Shown one piece after another: positions 1-9,519 of a DNA stretch of 64,000 nt. A program made the position numbers and the translations under genes. Origin of the DNA: Lentibacillus siamensis (lineage in GTDB: Bacteria > Bacillota > Bacilli > Bacillales > Amphibacillaceae). Every line of letters starts with the position of its first letter. Within the stretch, counting starts at the first letter, position 1. Below the pieces are notes generated by a model. That model saw only the letters and a list, made by a program, of their open reading frames with translations, was not told where the DNA came from and searched no databases. The stretch covers positions 62,001 to 126,000 of the forward strand of contig NZ_BAAADS010000025.1 in the NCBI RefSeq assembly GCF_039522605.1, read 5' to 3'.

Positions 1-710
1 TGCTTTGAATCCTCATCATCCACAAAGTATGCTTTCGGATCATTGATTGTCTGTTCACGTCCTGAACGGATTGCCTCACTGAAGTCACCGGAAAATTCAT
101 ATACGAAAGCTCCACGGCTCCGAAGCAGATCTTTTTTCCATTGCTTGGCATCCGAAGACATATATACCGAAACGTTAAAACCAAGCTGAGCACTTATTGT
201 ACCGATACTCAAGCCTAAATTACCAGTTGATCCGACCCCAATCGCATACTGGCTAAAAAATTTTTTAAACTGGTCTGTTGCAAATACCTCATAATTGTCA
301 TTAGCTGACACCATTCCCGCATCGATGGCCAGACACTCAGCATAATGAAGGATTTCATAAAGACCGCCTCTTGCTTTAATGGATCCGACAATCGGCAGCT
401 CATTATCACACTTTACGTACAAATCTCCTTCAACAGACATTTGATTATCCTTAAATTTTGTGATCTGTCTTAACGGAGATTCAATTATCCCGTCTGATTC
501 CGGGAATACGTTACGCAGAAATGGTCTGAATCTCTCCCATAGCTTTTCAGCGTATGCCATATCCTCCTTGGAAATCGGCAGTGAGTCCAGGTTTTCCTGT
601 TCATGTAAATGTGGATTCGACCAATAAACAGGGTTTAAGTTAATAATATCATCAAGAATTGGATATTTTTCTTTCCATTTTACAACTTCCTGCTGTGAAA
701 AAACCATCAT
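1..710 (-). CDS. dsdA: D-serine ammonia-lyase (dehydratase), 5' part only
   Basis: PLP enzyme that deaminates D-serine to pyruvate and ammonia in the cytoplasm. The visible N-terminal part, about 236 residues, runs off the window's left edge. It carries the family lysine motif PIVGSIKARGGLYE, where the lysine binds PLP, followed by GVGSTGNLGLSIG and the end segment YFVDDEDS, all typical of DsdA. Two adjacent ATG codons are possible; the outer one (710) is preceded by an AGAGGGTGG ribosome binding site. No regulator gene is visible beside it. The family assignment is secure, but the C-terminal half cannot be judged. Confidence 0.9.
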   Translation of the reverse strand, partial: MMVFSQQEVVKWKEKYPILDDIINLNPVYWSNPHLHEQENLDSLPISKEDMAYAEKLWERFRPFLRNVFPESDGIIESPLRQITKFKDNQMSVEGDLYVKCDNELPIVGSIKARGGLYEILHYAECLAIDAGMVSANDNYEVFATDQFKKFFSQYAIGVGSTGNLGLSIGTISAQLGFNVSVYMSSDAKQWKKDLLRSRGAFVYEFSGDFSEAIRSGREQTINDPKAYFVDDEDSK

Positions 711-901
711 GACCACCCTCTCTTGCCATTTTCAATCGTTATCTTTCCAATTTTATACTATCATGATACAACAAAAAGCCCAATCAAAAAGCGGACCATC
801 ACTCGAACAGTCAGCTTTGTTTGCTTGTTTACATGCATATGCAGAAGCTGGCGGTGATTAAAAAGTGTTCTATATGCTAAATTCGGTCAACTCAAACACC
901 A

Positions 902-1750
902 TCAACTGTTCTGAAAACCATCCAGCTTTCTTTTTATTTTTTTACGGTAGCTGCTACTGAACCATTCTTTTCCTCCACGCATTATTTCCGTTGCATAAAG
1001 AGAAGATGGTGCTGTCTCATCCGTTTTATCAATTCCAATAAATGTCAGTACCTGGTACAGTTCACTGGTGACGTTCACAGGCACAATTGCCGGACGGTAA
1101 ATCCGATTGTCTACACCTTCCCGTTTATATAAATATGCTAATGCTTCGGATGGGATTTTGTATACTTTCCCTTCTACACTTTCCGATTTATTTTCAACAA
1201 TATCAGCCTTCCCGCCATCATCTGTCTTAACAGAAAAACGGAATTCAAATCCGTTAAGCACACCGGAACCAAACACTTCAGTAAAAAAATGATCCGCTCC
1301 AGCACTCCGAAAACGCTCATCATCAAGACAGGATCCATATGCAAAATACAGCAGATGACCCTGCTTTATGTATTGATAAACACACCAGTCTCCTGAGGAA
1401 ATCTCGCAAGTGGAATAATTCATGGATTGTGCTGCAGTATAGACAATAGCAAGGCATTCTTCCCCTGATTCATTCCATACTGAGGTCGTAACCTTGTTAT
1501 ATAAATTATCAGATCTTCCATCCTCAAACCCTTCCAGCGCATCAATTATTTTCATTTGTGAGTCCGTCACATTATATAGTTCCCCAAATACACAGGATGA
1601 ATCATTCAGCTGCATAACCGGATAATCTTTGTCCGTATCAAACAACTTTCCACGAACGCGGCATTGTGAATATATACACGCTGCTCCCTCCAAATAATCA
1701 TGATTTCGACCGCCCATACGTAATGTTCCATAAACAAACACGTTTGTCAC
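902..1750 (-). CDS. ykqA: Gamma-glutamylcyclotransferase-family protein, two-domain (YkqA-like)
   Basis: The protein has two gamma-glutamylcyclotransferase/AIG2-like folds in tandem. The first opens with VFVYGTLRMGG (residues 4-14) and the second with LLYFAYGSCLDD near residue 133. Family members cleave gamma-glutamyl amides to 5-oxoproline, but the substrate of YkqA-type double-domain proteins is not established. The length of 282 residues fits YkqA of B. subtilis. The start is GTG, chosen because GGAGGGG lies 6 bases upstream and the YGTLR motif begins immediately after. It seems to be a single-gene unit. Fold confident, function uncertain. Confidence 0.8.
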   Translation of the reverse strand: MTNVFVYGTLRMGGRNHDYLEGAACIYSQCRVRGKLFDTDKDYPVMQLNDSSCVFGELYNVTDSQMKIIDALEGFEDGRSDNLYNKVTTSVWNESGEECLAIVYTAAQSMNYSTCEISSGDWCVYQYIKQGHLLYFAYGSCLDDERFRSAGADHFFTEVFGSGVLNGFEFRFSVKTDDGGKADIVENKSESVEGKVYKIPSEALAYLYKREGVDNRIYRPAIVPVNVTSELYQVLTFIGIDKTDETAPSSLYATEIMRGGKEWFSSSYRKKIKRKLDGFQNS

Positions 1751-1918
1751 TTGTATCCCCTCCCGTATTAATTGATCATATCATAACCTTTTATTACGAT
1801 AAAAAGCCACCGATTATCAAATACCCATACAAGTATATGTTGATACCCCTCTAATCAAGAGAAGTTATAGCTTTGCTAGGTATATAGGGATACATGCATA
1901 GGTATTTATGTATCTCAT

Positions 1919-1954
1919 TAAAAATTCCGGATACCTCCTATGAGATATCCGGAA
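1919..1954 (-). terminator. Rho-independent terminator of the PNPOx-family gene
   Basis: Perfect 9-bp stem TTCCGGATA/TATCCGGAA (1925-1933 with 1946-1954) followed on the minus strand by TTTTTAAT, 33 bases after the stop codon of the upstream gene. Confidence 0.8.
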
Positions 1955-1986
1955 ATGCGTTCGTATCATTTCATTGTAACGTTTAC

Positions 1987-2598
1987 TTAAAAATTATGCT
2001 TACTTTGTTTGGCCTTAAAGAAGTCCCCGCTTCCACGCTTTACTTTTTTCCCATCGCTTTGATCCATTTCATAATCTGCCCTTTTCAGATGGGGAATATG
2101 TTTGGAACAATGGATGTAAGCCTCCTCGACTTCTATAACAACCCACCGTTCAGCTTTTTGCCCTTCCTCAGATTCAATTTTGTTTAAATACGCTTCTGTA
2201 ATATTTAGCGAAGACAGTCTTTCGTGTTCGATAATTTTTGCCTTCCCATTTACATGTAATCCAATTTTATGCTCAAAGAAGTCAAGAAACAGCAGACCGA
2301 TATGCGGGTTTTCTATAATATTTCCTAAGCTGGACATTACACCATTACCCTTGTATTCAGGATAAATTAGTATGTGTTCGTTAATGATTTTCACAAAACC
2401 CTTCCCACCGGAACGAAAAGAGGTATCACAATTCCCATCGCTGTCGGCAGTGGATATAAACATCATATCCTGATCTATAATAAATTCCTGCATTAATTCA
2501 TTTAGAAAGCTTAACATTTGGTTATTATAAAATGAAAACGCCCGTTTCTTCGTCCCATTTTCTTCCTGTAGCATATGTTCGCCTCTTTTGTCAGACAT
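1987..2598 (-). CDS. Pyridoxamine 5'-phosphate oxidase-family flavin protein
   Basis: FMN-binding split-barrel protein of 203 residues. The motif FISTADSDGNCDTSFR and the later GNGVMSSLGNIIENPHIG are characteristic of the PNPOx-like general stress/oxidoreductase group rather than true PdxH. Such proteins bind flavin or F420-type cofactors; the substrate here is unknown. The start is the ATG at 2598, with AGGAGGG 5 bases upstream. An in-frame ATG 8 codons earlier lacks a ribosome binding site. It is a single-gene unit with its own terminator downstream and another terminator just upstream. Confidence 0.75.
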   Translation of the reverse strand: MSDKRGEHMLQEENGTKKRAFSFYNNQMLSFLNELMQEFIIDQDMMFISTADSDGNCDTSFRSGGKGFVKIINEHILIYPEYKGNGVMSSLGNIIENPHIGLLFLDFFEHKIGLHVNGKAKIIEHERLSSLNITEAYLNKIESEEGQKAERWVVIEVEEAYIHCSKHIPHLKRADYEMDQSDGKKVKRGSGDFFKAKQSKHNF

Positions 2599-2738
2599 CT
2601 GGACCCTCCTGATGAATTTCAACGGATATATTATAACGCAAATGCAGTGACAGGGAAATATTTATCTGCTGCAGCTATTGTAATCTGGGATATCTGAACC
2701 GAAATCATTGACGCGTAATAAACGCACATTTATCCTTA

Positions 2739-2785
2739 CAAAAAAACGCCTCCCTGCCAAAGCCTTCACTTGCAAGGGAGACGTT
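2739..2785 (-). terminator. Terminator of dynA-ypcP
   Basis: 11-bp stem AACGTCTCCCT/AGGGAGGCGTT (one G-U pair) with a 19-base loop, followed on the minus strand by a run of T. It lies about 80 bases downstream of ypcP. Confidence 0.8.
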
Positions 2786-2863
2786 CACAAATATCGTTTA
2801 TTACCTGGACGATTCTTGTTTTCCGGATTGTATTCCATTTGATAAAATAGTTTTCCTGCAATC

Positions 2864-3733
2864 TTATTTTACGAGTTTGGCCAGATTGGTAAATTCCAGT
2901 TCGGTAAACTTGTCCTCGATTTGTTTTTTATCATATTTCCATACCGCATTTTCTATCGGGCAGGAGACGGGAACATCACAGTTTATCTCAGCAAGCTCCC
3001 TTGATAAATGCAGCAAATCCAGATTATTTTTAATTTTGGTCTGGATTCCTTTTGACAACTGATCCATATTGGCAAGAATATTATCGATTGAGTCGTACTC
3101 CTTGATAAGCTTCATCGCTGTTTTTTCTCCGATCCCTTTAACTCCAGGATAGTTATCCGATGTATCGCCCATCAAACCTTTCAAATCAATTATCTGCTTC
3201 GGCGTAATTCCTTTTTTCTCCAGGAAATTAGTGTGTTCATACACATCATAGTTACCTTGTCCCTTCTTCATGATGGCAACACTGATGCCTTCATCGACCA
3301 GCTGCAGAATATCCTGATCCCCTGTGAGAATAAGTACTTCACTGTCGGTGGAAAAAGTTCGTGCAAGTGTTCCGATACAATCATCCGCTTCAAAATTTTC
3401 CACTCCGACATTCGGCATATCAAAAGCTTCCGTCACTTCCTTCACCAGTTCGAACTGTGGAATCAGTTCTTCCGGCGGTTCTGATCTATTTGCTTTATAC
3501 CCTTCAAACATTTCAGTGCGGAATGTTTTACTTCCCATATCCCAACAGCAGATCACATGTGTCGGTTCAAATGTGTCAACAGCATCCAGAAAGTACCGCA
3601 AAAATTGATAAACACCGTTCGTTGGGACCCCGCTGCTTGTCTTCATGAAGTTTCCCCGGAATGCGGTTGCGAAAAATCCGCGGAACAACAATGCCATTCC
3701 ATCAACAAGTAATATATTTCCTTCTCTCGTCAT
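2864..3733 (-). CDS. ypcP: 5'-3' exonuclease, FEN/PIN family (YpcP)
   Basis: A stand-alone homologue of the 5' nuclease domain of DNA polymerase I, 289 residues, acting on RNA/DNA flaps in primer removal and repair. Metal-binding acidic motifs are visible: LLVDG (D11), EADDCIGT (115-122), TGDQD (137-141) and GDTSDN (189-194). The H3TH motif GVKGIGEKTAMKLI, which grips template DNA, is at 197-210. The ATG overlaps the dynA stop codon (ATGA), so the two genes are probably translationally coupled. No polymerase domain is present. Assignment is firm. Confidence 0.92.
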   Translation of the reverse strand: MTREGNILLVDGMALLFRGFFATAFRGNFMKTSSGVPTNGVYQFLRYFLDAVDTFEPTHVICCWDMGSKTFRTEMFEGYKANRSEPPEELIPQFELVKEVTEAFDMPNVGVENFEADDCIGTLARTFSTDSEVLILTGDQDILQLVDEGISVAIMKKGQGNYDVYEHTNFLEKKGITPKQIIDLKGLMGDTSDNYPGVKGIGEKTAMKLIKEYDSIDNILANMDQLSKGIQTKIKNNLDLLHLSRELAEINCDVPVSCPIENAVWKYDKKQIEDKFTELEFTNLAKLVK

Positions 3734-6700
3734 CCTTTCACCACCTCATTTTCTTCTTCAAGTATCGAAACAAGCATATCCTGTTTTGCCTGTAATACCT
3801 TAGGATCAACTGAACGATCATCCATCACGGATAACAGGTTATCAATGTATAAATCGATATGCTTATGAATTTCCTGCCTTATATAATCTGTCACTGTCTG
3901 CCATTGCTTCAAATAAGCATCTTGCATGTGCTGTTGATTCTTTTCCAGATAGCGTTCAGCAGCGGGTGATATCCTGCTGTACATTGCTTCTTTCATTGTT
4001 TCTTTCTCATTTTTTGCAAAAAATGCTTTCGTCCCGTTGAACAATTTTAATTCTTTACGGAAATCATCCGTCTTCAAGTCAACTAACGCCTGCTTATATG
4101 ATGGTGTGGCAAGTTCCAGATCAGTAAAGTCCGGCAGCAAAAATTCAGGGTCAATTTGTTTGCTGCTGTTTGAAAAATCATGTTGCAATTCCGTTTGCAG
4201 TTCCTTCATAAAACCCTCCACCCGAAGCGAAACAGCTCGTAGCTCCTGCAGCAGTTCATATCCTGTATAATCCAATAATTCCTGAAGCTGCTTCTCCAGC
4301 TGCAGTAATGCTTTTCTTCCTGATTCGGTAATCGTTGCCGGGTTAAATGTTTCTTTAAAAAAGTCATGAAAGCGAATGGACAACCGTTCCAACACGTAAT
4401 AAAGCTGCTTTTCAATTTTCTGGACAATCTTTTGCTCACCTGCTGAACGATCTATCGAAATTGCAACATCTTTCAGTGCGGCACGTTTTGACTGCAATTC
4501 ATTACGATACGCTTCTTTTTCTTCTTCGTTCAGCTGAAGTGAATCCAGATACTGTCTGGTAGTCTGCAATGCCCGAAGCATATCACGGCCGGCAGACTGT
4601 ATAGTAATAGCCGCCAGTTCATGATGAATAAAATGATTAAAGTCCGCTTGAAATGCAGCCATTTGATCATTTAACGGAATATTCTCCTGTTTATCCTTCA
4701 GTGACTGTTTACTGGAAATCGGATACAACCTCGGAAAGCGAATTCCCAGCATTGTCAACTGCTCTTCAATATAATCTGATACCAGCGTTAATTCTGCATC
4801 ATCAGCCGCTAAATCAGCTGCATTCATGATGAAGAACATTTTATCGAGTTCAAATGCATCTTTTACGCGCCCAAGCTGCAATAGAAAGTCTTTATCTGCC
4901 CTGGCAAGTGCATGATTATAATACGTAACATACAGAATCGCATCTGCATGCTTAATATAATCAAACGCAACATTTGTGTGGCGGGAGTTAACAGAATCTG
5001 CTCCGGGCGTATCGACCAGAGTAATTCCATCTCTTGTCAGCTGACAGTCATAATACAGATCGACCGATTCAATATAACAGGCTTTTGCTTCATCGGTTAC
5101 AAATGCTTCAAACGAATCAATATCAATCGTAATACTTCCATCAGTCGCTTTCATATAATCGTGATAGCCATCGATAATTGCCCGTAAATAGTTCTGATGT
5201 GATTGATGAAGATCACGGTGCTCATGAATGTTATTTTCCATCATCCAATCGACCAATCGCTCAAAATCAGCAGATGGCGGGTCAAGCCTTTTCATAAGCT
5301 GTTCCAAATCGTTCGTCAGTGTTTCCGTATCCTTCAGAGTAACAATAACGGTGCCGTGGTTAACTTCATCATCAACAGGATTAATCCGGTTAATCACAGC
5401 TGTTGTCGGATTTGGTGACACAGGCAATACATTGTTACCCAGAAGTGCATTGGCAAATGATGATTTACCTGCACTGAATGCCCCGAATAATGCTATAGTA
5501 AACGACCGCTTTGTCAAACGATGCTGTTTTTCCGATAAATCATCCATAATAGACTGAAAACCTGGCAGATCCTGAATCGTATCCATGACATTGCCGATTT
5601 TTTCAAGCGTTTTCCCTGCTGATGAACTCACTTTTTCCTCAGGTTTAACCATCGTTGCTACAGTCTCTTCTTCCTGCTTCCCATTCGCATACATACTTTT
5701 GGTTGCCTTTTTAACTGGCTTATGTCTGCTTACAAGCTCCTGTTCCATCTTCTCACGGACAGTTTCGTCCGGTTCAGGACTTTGGTAAGCTATTTCGAGC
5801 TGATTTCGTTTCCGCTGTAAATCATTTTTCAGATCTTCCCGATTCTGATTTATTTCCAATAATTTTTGCAGTTTTTGCATTTCCGGTTCATAATCTTTCA
5901 GTTCTTTATTGACCTGCTGATTCAGGATTCCCTGAATTTGTTCCCAAATGCGAAGCGCCTCTCTTTTAAAGCGCTGTTTAATGTTAGAGCTGACATCATT
6001 CGTATAAATTAATACATAATCACCATTCACTTTCGCTCCCGGCTTTTGCAGGGCGGACAGCTGTTCTTCGCCAAAATCAATCCCTATATGCTGAATCGTA
6101 TTGGAAAGCTGCTGATCATAAATATGAAATTCCTTCAGTAAATCGGAAAATTTATCCCGAAGCTTCCACTGAATGGAAGTTTCCATGGTTTCCTTCAGCG
6201 ATTGATAAAAGTCATCCAAGCGCTTCTTCCGTTCTTCCTCTGTTTTCTTTTTTGAGGCAAATATCCCTGCCTTGAAATCACGTTGCTGGGATTCCAAATA
6301 AATTTCGGCTTTATCGCGCAGCACTGCCGGCATTAGGTAGGCATTTTTAAGGGTTGTATTCAGTTCGGCAAAAAATGCTTCTTCTACTTTTTTCGGGTAA
6401 TGCTTAACCGACTCTATCTCCTCATTTACAGCGGCCAATCTGGATGCAGCATCTATCCCGTCATGCTCCGAAGTATTTTCCGGAAGTATTTCTTCGTATG
6501 CATCCTGCAGAAACTTCCTGTGTGCTTTTGTCACCTGGTTGGCTGAACGTTCGATGTTCATTACTGCCAGTTTGTCTGTCATGATAGCCGTTAACTTATC
6601 TTTGATATCAGGAAGCTGGTTATGAACGGCAGTAGGAACTGTCAGCGACGAATAATAAATTTTTTCCGGGTTAAGTTCCCACTGTTTGAACGTTTGGTTG

Positions 6701-7359
6701 ATACTTTGCGTAAATTTGTCAAATGTAATTTCACGTTCATCATGTTTATCGATTTGATTAATAATAATATAGAACGGTATTTCAAAGTCCTGCACCATTT
6801 TTAAGAATTGCAAATTGACTTCCGACTGTACATGGTTATAATCCATCACATAGAAAAGCCGGTCAACGAGATGAAGCGACGATTCAGTCATCAATCGATC
6901 GGCATCATCTGCCGCATCAATTCCCGGTGTGTCCATAATGATACAGTCCTCAGGTAACAACGCCTCCTTTGTACTGATACCAATCGCTCTGATATCTGTT
7001 TTATCTTTGGCGTATTCCTTGATCATGTCAATGTCATATGGTTCGTCATATTCCAATGGCTCATGATTATGAAAATAAACGGTGGCCGCACCACGTCCGG
7101 ATTTTATTTTTACCACGTTTGCGCTCGTTGGAATCGGACTCTTCGGCAAAATCTGTTTTCCCAGTAATTCATTGATCATGGATGATTTCCCAGCAGAAAA
7201 ATGACCAGCAAAACTGATCATGATTTCCTGATGATTATTTTTTTCATATACATCTAATAGTTTAGCAGCATTTTCATTATCACCGTGTTCCAGCATGACC
7301 TGATACAGGCTGGTCAAATGCTTATTTGTGATAGATTGCTTTGGTAAGGTTTGCATCAT
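3730..7359 (-). CDS. dynA: Bacterial dynamin-like GTPase with two fused dynamin units (DynA)
   Basis: Large GTPase of 1209 residues made of two dynamin modules in one chain, as in B. subtilis DynA (YpbR). The first module has P-loop GHFSAGKSS (52-60), DTPG (143-146) and NQID (201-204). The second has GAFSAGKSS near residue 625 and DTPGADS near 781. Long charged helical segments follow each GTPase domain. DynA tethers and fuses membranes and helps cells survive membrane stress and phage attack (established for B. subtilis). Two adjacent ATG codons follow AGGAAGGA. It heads a two-gene unit with the overlapping ypcP exonuclease. Confidence 0.95.
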   Translation of the reverse strand: MMQTLPKQSITNKHLTSLYQVMLEHGDNENAAKLLDVYEKNNHQEIMISFAGHFSAGKSSMINELLGKQILPKSPIPTSANVVKIKSGRGAATVYFHNHEPLEYDEPYDIDMIKEYAKDKTDIRAIGISTKEALLPEDCIIMDTPGIDAADDADRLMTESSLHLVDRLFYVMDYNHVQSEVNLQFLKMVQDFEIPFYIIINQIDKHDEREITFDKFTQSINQTFKQWELNPEKIYYSSLTVPTAVHNQLPDIKDKLTAIMTDKLAVMNIERSANQVTKAHRKFLQDAYEEILPENTSEHDGIDAASRLAAVNEEIESVKHYPKKVEEAFFAELNTTLKNAYLMPAVLRDKAEIYLESQQRDFKAGIFASKKKTEEERKKRLDDFYQSLKETMETSIQWKLRDKFSDLLKEFHIYDQQLSNTIQHIGIDFGEEQLSALQKPGAKVNGDYVLIYTNDVSSNIKQRFKREALRIWEQIQGILNQQVNKELKDYEPEMQKLQKLLEINQNREDLKNDLQRKRNQLEIAYQSPEPDETVREKMEQELVSRHKPVKKATKSMYANGKQEEETVATMVKPEEKVSSSAGKTLEKIGNVMDTIQDLPGFQSIMDDLSEKQHRLTKRSFTIALFGAFSAGKSSFANALLGNNVLPVSPNPTTAVINRINPVDDEVNHGTVIVTLKDTETLTNDLEQLMKRLDPPSADFERLVDWMMENNIHEHRDLHQSHQNYLRAIIDGYHDYMKATDGSITIDIDSFEAFVTDEAKACYIESVDLYYDCQLTRDGITLVDTPGADSVNSRHTNVAFDYIKHADAILYVTYYNHALARADKDFLLQLGRVKDAFELDKMFFIMNAADLAADDAELTLVSDYIEEQLTMLGIRFPRLYPISSKQSLKDKQENIPLNDQMAAFQADFNHFIHHELAAITIQSAGRDMLRALQTTRQYLDSLQLNEEEKEAYRNELQSKRAALKDVAISIDRSAGEQKIVQKIEKQLYYVLERLSIRFHDFFKETFNPATITESGRKALLQLEKQLQELLDYTGYELLQELRAVSLRVEGFMKELQTELQHDFSNSSKQIDPEFLLPDFTDLELATPSYKQALVDLKTDDFRKELKLFNGTKAFFAKNEKETMKEAMYSRISPAAERYLEKNQQHMQDAYLKQWQTVTDYIRQEIHKHIDLYIDNLLSVMDDRSVDPKVLQAKQDMLVSILEEENEVVKG

Positions 7360-7431
7360 GATGATAAAATTCCTTCCTAATAAACATTTCCAGTTTCCAT
7401 TATACGATTTTTTGACTTGTTTATCTACCGG

Positions 7432-7944
7432 CTAAAAACTGGGAAGCATTTTTCGCTGAATTCGGATTTGACCGCGATGATTAATTTCATCTTCAAATGT
7501 ATGAAACCAGATGAAATAATTATTGGACGGGTAGCTGGCCCAGTTTCGTTCCACATAAAGCCAGTCGTCATTCCGCCTTTTAAATTCAGTAAGTGTTCTA
7601 TTTCGGACTTTATCCAGTTTTTCTATGTAGTAGTCCAGTGGTTTTCCCTTAATCTTGTGACGCCCTTTTTCACCAAGGGAAACTGGTGGTCCCCACTCCT
7701 GAATTTCTGCATCGGTTGGCTCTCGTTCATCAAATGTTTCGATTTGAAAACTAAATTCAACGGCAGCCATGTGCATCAAAAGTGCCCCAATCGAATTGGC
7801 ATCAGCTGCATGAAGGTAATCCAATTGTTCCGTCGTTAATCCTTTAACCGCCTGCAATGTGGTGGTTCTTGCATAGTTCATCATGTGAACCAGATGTCCA
7901 ATTTGCGGCGTATAACCATCCAAGTTCTTAATTTTGAATTCCAT
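7432..7944 (-). CDS. DinB-family protein
   Basis: Four-helix DinB/DUF664-type protein of 170 residues. The family's metal-site histidines are present: one in LLMHMAAVEF and two in the closing helix WFHTFEDEINHRGQI. Members include metal-dependent thiol transferases and enzymes of unknown reaction, so no substrate is assigned. The start is the ATG at 7944, with AAGGGAAGGG in front; a longer in-frame reading would run far into the upstream gene. It follows the DUF1697 gene with a gap of 5 bases and its ribosome binding site lies in that gene's end, so the two are co-transcribed. Confidence 0.8.
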   Translation of the reverse strand: MEFKIKNLDGYTPQIGHLVHMMNYARTTTLQAVKGLTTEQLDYLHAADANSIGALLMHMAAVEFSFQIETFDEREPTDAEIQEWGPPVSLGEKGRHKIKGKPLDYYIEKLDKVRNRTLTEFKRRNDDWLYVERNWASYPSNNYFIWFHTFEDEINHRGQIRIQRKMLPSF

Positions 7945-7949
7945 TTCGT

Positions 7950-8492
7950 TTACCCTTCCCTTTCTGTCAGCAGTGTTTCCAATTTCATAACCGTCTTCCA
8001 ATTGCGCATGGTGGCTGGTATTTCCAGCTTTTGCAGATGTCTTTGCAGATTGGATTTATGAAGATTCCGGCCAAACAGCATATACACTTCTTTTCCAATC
8101 AATTCATAGGTATCGATGTTATTTTCATAATCTCCTAATCTGTCAATGGCATGTTGTGAGGGAGTTGCTGCAAGGAAGGAAATATGTATGCTTTGTTCAT
8201 TCGTCAACTTTTTATCAGCATATGGGCACTGCTCGACGATTTTTGACCACTCGGATCGTGTTCGCAGCATAACAGGAATGGCAAATCCGAATTTTTCTTC
8301 CAGCTCCCATTCCAGCTTGTTTTTCAGTGCAAAAGCTTTCATTTCCGAATCAAAAATAATGTTGCCGCTTTGGATGTATGTCCGGACCTGTTGCAGACCA
8401 AGTGATTCCAGAAAACTTCTCAATTCAGCCATTTTCACCTTGTTTTTCCTGCCAAGATTGATTGCCCTGAGCAGAGCGACATAAGTTGTCAT
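7950..8492 (-). CDS. DUF1697-family protein
   Basis: A conserved bacterial family of unknown function, recognised from the opening TTYVALLRAINLG and the segment TYIQSGNIIFDSE. The length, 180 residues, is normal for the family. The start is ATG (8492) with AAGGAGGTG 6 bases upstream; a GTG three codons earlier lies inside that ribosome binding site and is rejected. Probably an operon with the DinB gene that follows. No signal peptide or membrane segment is seen, so it is cytoplasmic. Confidence 0.8.
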   Translation of the reverse strand: MTTYVALLRAINLGRKNKVKMAELRSFLESLGLQQVRTYIQSGNIIFDSEMKAFALKNKLEWELEEKFGFAIPVMLRTRSEWSKIVEQCPYADKKLTNEQSIHISFLAATPSQHAIDRLGDYENNIDTYELIGKEVYMLFGRNLHKSNLQRHLQKLEIPATMRNWKTVMKLETLLTEREG

Positions 8493-8533
8493 AATATACA
8501 CCTCCTTTTCCGTTTTGCCATATAAGTTACCTG

Positions 8534-9010
8534 TTATGCTTCGTCATCGGCATTGGCAATAATGGAGGTGGAAATAAACCGGATCAGATCGCCTCTGCTG
8601 ATGACACCAACAAGTTTTGAATCATGATCCACTACAGGTACTTTTTTAATATGATGGTTCGAAAAAATGTTAAGCACCTTCTCAATCTCATCATCCGGAT
8701 GAACTGTGTGCAGTTCCTTTACCTTCATGAAATTTTCTGCAGTATCATTGATGCTTGAGGCTAATTTATGTCGAAAATCCTCTTTTTCATTAACGATTAC
8801 CAGCGAAAACATATCATAGACTGTTCTGCCGCGGGGCTCTAAATAACGGATAATATCACCATCACTGACTGCTCCAACCAAGCGATTATCTTCATCAATT
8901 ACCGGGACGCCTCCAACTTTATTTTCCACCAAAGTCCTAAGTAATTGTTTAATCGTTGTATCTTTTGTTGTAGTAATCACATCTGTTATCATAAAATCCC
9001 TTATCTTCAT
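8534..9010 (-). CDS. Protein with a pair of CBS domains
   Basis: Stand-alone CBS pair of 158 residues. The first CBS motif starts MKIRDFMITDVITTTKD and ends VGAVSDGDIIRY; the second covers LHTVHPDDEIEKVL to VGVISRGDLIRFI. Such Bateman modules bind adenine nucleotides and sense energy state, or act as free regulators; the partner is unknown. The start is ATG at 9010, with GAGGTG 6 bases upstream. A GTG three codons earlier sits in the ribosome binding site. It lies close behind the flavin reductase gene (50 bases) and may share a transcript. Confidence 0.82.
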   Translation of the reverse strand: MKIRDFMITDVITTTKDTTIKQLLRTLVENKVGGVPVIDEDNRLVGAVSDGDIIRYLEPRGRTVYDMFSLVIVNEKEDFRHKLASSINDTAENFMKVKELHTVHPDDEIEKVLNIFSNHHIKKVPVVDHDSKLVGVISRGDLIRFISTSIIANADDEA

Positions 9011-9060
9011 CTTATTCACCTCATTTATACGGGGCTGACCGTACGTTTTTTATACATGAA

Positions 9061-9519
9061 CTATTCCAGTGAGCGGTATTTACCGCCGAAAAAAATGACT
9101 GGTTCGCCATCATTTATGTTCAATTCGGTAACTTCGGCAACAAAAATCATATGGTCACCTGCTTTAGCGGTTTCTCTTACATGACAGGACAATGATGCAA
9201 TTGCCCCATCAATAACCGGAATACCATCCTGCCTGATGATTGGAATCTCCCTGTCTCGTTTTTTCTGTCTGGCAAAAATCATCGACAAATCCTGTTGTTC
9301 TTTATTTAATATGCTAATTCCAAATTTCCCGGTTTTTTGTAATTTGTCATACATTCTTGCCTTTTCATCAATCGATACAGCGATTAATGCGGGATCCAAT
9401 GAAACAGACATCAGTGCGTTTACTGTCATCCCTATTGTATCACCTTCATGGTCAGTCGTCACAATGGTAATACCGGTTGCAAATTTCCCCATTGCATTTC
9501 GGAATTCCCTGCTATCCAC
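9061..9519 (-). CDS. Flavin reductase-like domain protein
   Basis: FMN-binding split barrel of the HpaC/flavin reductase type, 152 residues. The opening DSREFRNAMGKFATGITIVTT is the standard start of this family and includes the FATG flavin-binding stretch. The later segment SLSCHVRETAKAGDHMIFVAEV is also typical. Members supply reduced flavin to two-component monooxygenases; no monooxygenase is adjacent. The start is taken as GTG at 9519, where the family alignment begins. An ATG at 9540 is in frame but lacks a ribosome binding site and is separated from the GTG by a run of 11 G (9528-9538). That tract either serves as the ribosome binding site or is read as Gly-Gly-Gly. Confidence 0.75.
   Translation of the reverse strand: MDSREFRNAMGKFATGITIVTTDHEGDTIGMTVNALMSVSLDPALIAVSIDEKARMYDKLQKTGKFGISILNKEQQDLSMIFARQKKRDREIPIIRQDGIPVIDGAIASLSCHVRETAKAGDHMIFVAEVTELNINDGEPVIFFGGKYRSLE

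Noticed and set aside
1894..2187. 97-codon plus-strand frame
   Set aside because: It crosses a terminator and the antisense of the PNPOx-family gene; no ribosome binding site.
2785..2838. 17-codon frame on the minus strand (opening MEYNPENKN) between ypcP and its terminator
   Set aside because: No ribosome binding site at a usable distance, too short to judge, and it runs into the terminator stem.
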